A stretch of 64,000 nt of DNA, from positions 4,898,001-4,962,000 of the forward strand of contig NZ_JACHMQ010000001.1 of NCBI RefSeq assembly GCF_014208105.1. The letters are read 5' to 3'. Position numbers and translations under genes: made by a program. The stretch comes from Actinomadura coerulea (GTDB lineage: Bacteria; Actinomycetota; Actinomycetes; Streptosporangiales; Streptosporangiaceae). The notes beneath the pieces are model-generated. The model was not told the origin of the DNA and searched no databases. It was given only the letters and a program-made list of their open reading frames with translations. Shown one piece after another: positions 61,896 through 64,000 of this stretch. Position 1 is the stretch's first letter, and the number at the start of each line of letters is the position of its first letter.

Positions 61896-62963
61896 TCAGT
61901 CGTCGGCGGAGAAGCGGACAGCGGTCGGCGGCAGGTTGATGCCGGGCCAGACGCGGACGCCGCAGCGCAGTTCGTTGCCGGGGCCCACCACCGCGCCGTC
62001 GCCGAGGACGACGCCGTCGAGGACCGCGCCGGGGCCGACCCGCGCGCCCCGGCTGAGGACCGAGTCGCGGACGGTGGCTCCCTCGGCGACGAACGAGTCC
62101 TCCAGTAGGACGCTGCCGATCACGGTGGCGCCCGCCTCGACCACGGCGCCGCGCCCGACGGTGGTGCCGCCGCGCACGACCGCGCCCGGCGCGACCCGCG
62201 CGCCCGCGAGGGCGAGGCGCTCACCCGGCTCGCCGGGCATGGCGGGCGAGGCCAGGGCGCCGAGGACGAGGTCGCGCGAGCCCTGGACGAAGGCCTCCGG
62301 GGTGCCGACGTCCAGCCAGTAGCCCGACTCGACGTAGCCCATGACCACCGCCCCCGAGGAGATGAGCGACGGGAACGTCTCGCGCTCGACGGAGACCACC
62401 TCGTGCTCGGGGATCGCGTCGATGGCCGACCGGCGGAAGACGTAGCAGCCCGCGTTGATCTGGTTCGTCACCGGATGGGGCGTCTTCTCCAGGAAGGCGG
62501 TGACGCGGCCGTCGCCGGCGGTGGGGACGCAGCCGAACCGGGACGGGTCGTCGACCTCGGTCAGGTGGAGCGTCACCGATGCTGCGGCGGCCTCGTGCAG
62601 CTTCACCTGGGCGCGGACGTCGTGGCCCGACAGGATGTCGCCGTTCAGGATCAGGACCGGGTCGTCCGGGCCGCAGGTGAGGGCGCGCGCGGCGTTGCGG
62701 ATGGCGCCGCCGGTGCCGAGCGGCTCGTCCTCGCTGACGTAGGCGAGGTCGACGCCGTAGGCGCGGTCGCCGAAGGCGGCCTCGAACATCTCGGCGCGGT
62801 AGGACGTGGCGAACACGATGCGCTCCACGCCCGAGGCGTGGGCGCGGGCCAGCTGGTGCGCGAGGAACGCCACCCCGGCGGTGGGGAGCAGGGGTTTCGG
62901 GGTGGAGATCGTCAGGGGGCGCAGGCGGGTGCCTTGACCTCCGACCAGGAGGATCGCTTCCAC
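61896..62963 (-). CDS. mannose-1-phosphate guanylyltransferase-type nucleotidyltransferase
   Basis: This 355-residue enzyme makes an NDP-sugar, probably GDP-mannose, from sugar-1-P. The nucleotide loop is LVGGQGTRLRPLT; further motifs are PKPLLP, LGTGGAIRNA, LNGDIL (metal Asp), FLEKTP and YVESGYWLDVGTPE. The last 120 residues are left-handed beta-helix hexapeptide repeats (VAPGAVVRGGTTVGRGAVVE and so on). GTG at 62963 has AAAGGAACC-like text upstream. Together with manB it supplies activated mannose for glycans. Confidence 0.9.
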   Translation of the reverse strand: MEAILLVGGQGTRLRPLTISTPKPLLPTAGVAFLAHQLARAHASGVERIVFATSYRAEMFEAAFGDRAYGVDLAYVSEDEPLGTGGAIRNAARALTCGPDDPVLILNGDILSGHDVRAQVKLHEAAAASVTLHLTEVDDPSRFGCVPTAGDGRVTAFLEKTPHPVTNQINAGCYVFRRSAIDAIPEHEVVSVERETFPSLISSGAVVMGYVESGYWLDVGTPEAFVQGSRDLVLGALASPAMPGEPGERLALAGARVAPGAVVRGGTTVGRGAVVEAGATVIGSVLLEDSFVAEGATVRDSVLSRGARVGPGAVLDGVVLGDGAVVGPGNELRCGVRVWPGINLPPTAVRFSADD

Positions 62964-62997
62964 TCGGTTCCTTTCTCCACGCGCGGTCGGAGAGAGC

Positions 62998-64000
62998 CTA
63001 GTGGGTGCGTGCGGCGGCGTACTGGTCCACGGCCCGCTGGTAGGAGGCCATGTGCCCCTCGGCCGACGCCGACCAGGAGAACCGCTCGGAGCGGGTGCGG
63101 GCGGCCTCGGCCAGCTCGGCGCGGCGGGACGGGTCGTCGATCAGGGAGGTCAGGGCGGCGCCGATGCCCTCCGGGTCGGGTTCGGTGTAGGCGACCGCGT
63201 CGCCGCCGACCTCGGGGAGGGGGCCGCGGTGGGTGGTCAGGACCGGCGCGCCGCAGGACATGGCCTCCAGGACGGGCAGCCCGAAGCCCTCGCCGCGGCT
63301 CGGGAGCGCGACGACCAGGGCGCCGCCGAAGAAGCCGGGCAGGGCCGACCAGGACAGGTAACCGGGGCGCAGCACGCGCAGCTCCAGCGGGACGGTGGCG
63401 AGGGCCGCGTCGACCTCGTCGTCCCAGCCGCCGCTGCCCGCGAGGACGAGCGCCGGGGCGTCCTCGCGGCCGGCGCACGCCCGCACCCAGCCGCGGATCA
63501 GGTTCGGGACGTTCTTGCGGGGCTCCAGCGCGCCCAGGTAGGCGACGTAGGGGCGGCCGTGCAGGCCGAGGCGGTCGGAGACGTGCTTCACCTCCGCCTC
63601 GGACGGGCGGTGGAAGACCTCGTGGTCGACGCCGTGGTAGGCGACGTCGATGTGGGACGGGTCGGCGCCGAGGATGCGGACCAGTTCGTCGCGCGTCGCG
63701 CGGGACGGGGCGATCAGCCGGGTCGCGCGGCGCGCGGCGGTGCGGGTCGCCGACTTGATGTAGGAGGTGCGCACCGGGTCGTGGGGCTCCGGCTCGGCGA
63801 ACAGGGTGACGTCGTGGATCGTCACCACGGTCGGGAGGCCCGCACTCACCGGCATCGTGTAGGTGGGCAGGTGGATGACCTCGGCGCCGACGCGCCGGGC
63901 CACGTGCGGCAGGCCGGACTGCTCCCAGGCCAGCCGGGTGGCGCGGTGCGAGAGCGTCGCGGGCCCGGCGACGACCTGCGCGCCGGGCACGAGGCCCTCA
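62998..64000 (-). CDS. GT4-type glycosyltransferase (5' end outside window)
   Basis: The reading frame is open through the right edge; the visible 334 residues lack the first part of the GT-B N-terminal domain. Visible marks: IHLPTYTMPVSAGLPTVVTI HD, RLIAPSRATRDELVRILGAD, VAYHGVDHEVFH, PYVAYLGALEPRKNVPNLIR, and the donor-site text LPSRGEGFGLPVLEAMSCGA PVLTT (E-x7-E). It probably uses GDP-mannose made by its neighbour 34 bp downstream and belongs to the same operon. Confidence 0.9.
   Translation of the reverse strand, partial: EGLVPGAQVVAGPATLSHRATRLAWEQSGLPHVARRVGAEVIHLPTYTMPVSAGLPTVVTIHDVTLFAEPEPHDPVRTSYIKSATRTAARRATRLIAPSRATRDELVRILGADPSHIDVAYHGVDHEVFHRPSEAEVKHVSDRLGLHGRPYVAYLGALEPRKNVPNLIRGWVRACAGREDAPALVLAGSGGWDDEVDAALATVPLELRVLRPGYLSWSALPGFFGGALVVALPSRGEGFGLPVLEAMSCGAPVLTTHRGPLPEVGGDAVAYTEPDPEGIGAALTSLIDDPSRRAELAEAARTRSERFSWSASAEGHMASYQRAVDQYAAARTH

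Overview
The window is high-GC, gene-dense DNA from a sporulating-type actinomycete. An Actinomadura/Thermomonosporaceae-like member of the Streptosporangiales is my best guess. The evidence is the gene content: DasR-type operators, WhiB, MtrAB-LpqB, coenzyme F420 genes, an Rv3235-like gene beside secA, and many GTG starts with ATGA/GTGA overlaps. From memory, the order secA - response regulator - hpf - comF - lpqB-mtrB-mtrA - ... - ahcY - SIS isomerase - Trm112 - manB - DUF3499 - zincin - DUF5719 - GT2 - whiB - cofD - fbiB is close to a conserved block of Streptomyces chromosomes, so most of the window is core chromosome rather than an island. I see no rRNA, tRNA, CRISPR array, insertion sequence or prophage.

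Region 1 (1-12.6 kb) is an amino-sugar module. An RpiR-type regulator (cut by the left edge) diverges from a BadF/BadG-type GlcNAc kinase, followed by a NagZ-like lipoprotein hexosaminidase. Then comes a minus-strand operon nagA - SIS deaminase - EIIB - EIIA - HAD phosphatase - HPr - EI, divergent from a plus-strand dasR-like regulator and a GlcNAc EIIC. All PTS components from PEP to permease are therefore linked, and the divergent promoter region carries two enlarged DasR-type operators.

Region 2 (12.6-25.8 kb) is secretion and envelope control: an Rv3235-like gene, secA, a small membrane protein, a YcaQ-like winged-helix protein, an orphan LuxR-type response regulator, long HPF, comF, and lpqB-mtrB-mtrA. 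Region 3 (26-34.6 kb) is a membrane cluster: a multi-spanning protein with a minisatellite-encoded tail, DUF4129, DUF4350, a MoxR ATPase and DUF58, then SpoIIM-like and RDD proteins and a triple-repeat LppU-type protein. Region 4 (34.6-41 kb) holds two different S-adenosylhomocysteine hydrolases in series, a MerR regulator and a NarL/DesK-type two-component pair.

Region 5 (41-51.4 kb) contains a cation diffusion facilitator, sugar-phosphate genes (SIS isomerase, manB), Trm112, a metallopeptidase-fold protein without its zinc motif, a very large membrane glycosyltransferase and whiB. Region 6 (51.5-57.6 kb) has a Q/Y-rich membrane protein and the F420 genes fbiA, fbiB and fbiC in a row (no fbiD seen). 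Region 7 (57.6-64 kb) has a LysR regulator with an apparent internal deletion, an AlkA-like glycosylase, a secreted GON-domain protein, a small secreted protein of unknown fold, a GDP-mannose-type pyrophosphorylase and a GT4 glycosyltransferase cut by the right edge.

The observations I rate highest are the one-turn-offset double DasR operators over a self-contained GlcNAc PTS, the tandem pair of divergent SAH hydrolases with a translationally linked unknown gene, the in-frame domain loss in the LysR protein, the GON-domain secreted protein, and a strong hairpin inside the annotated start of the giant glycosyltransferase.
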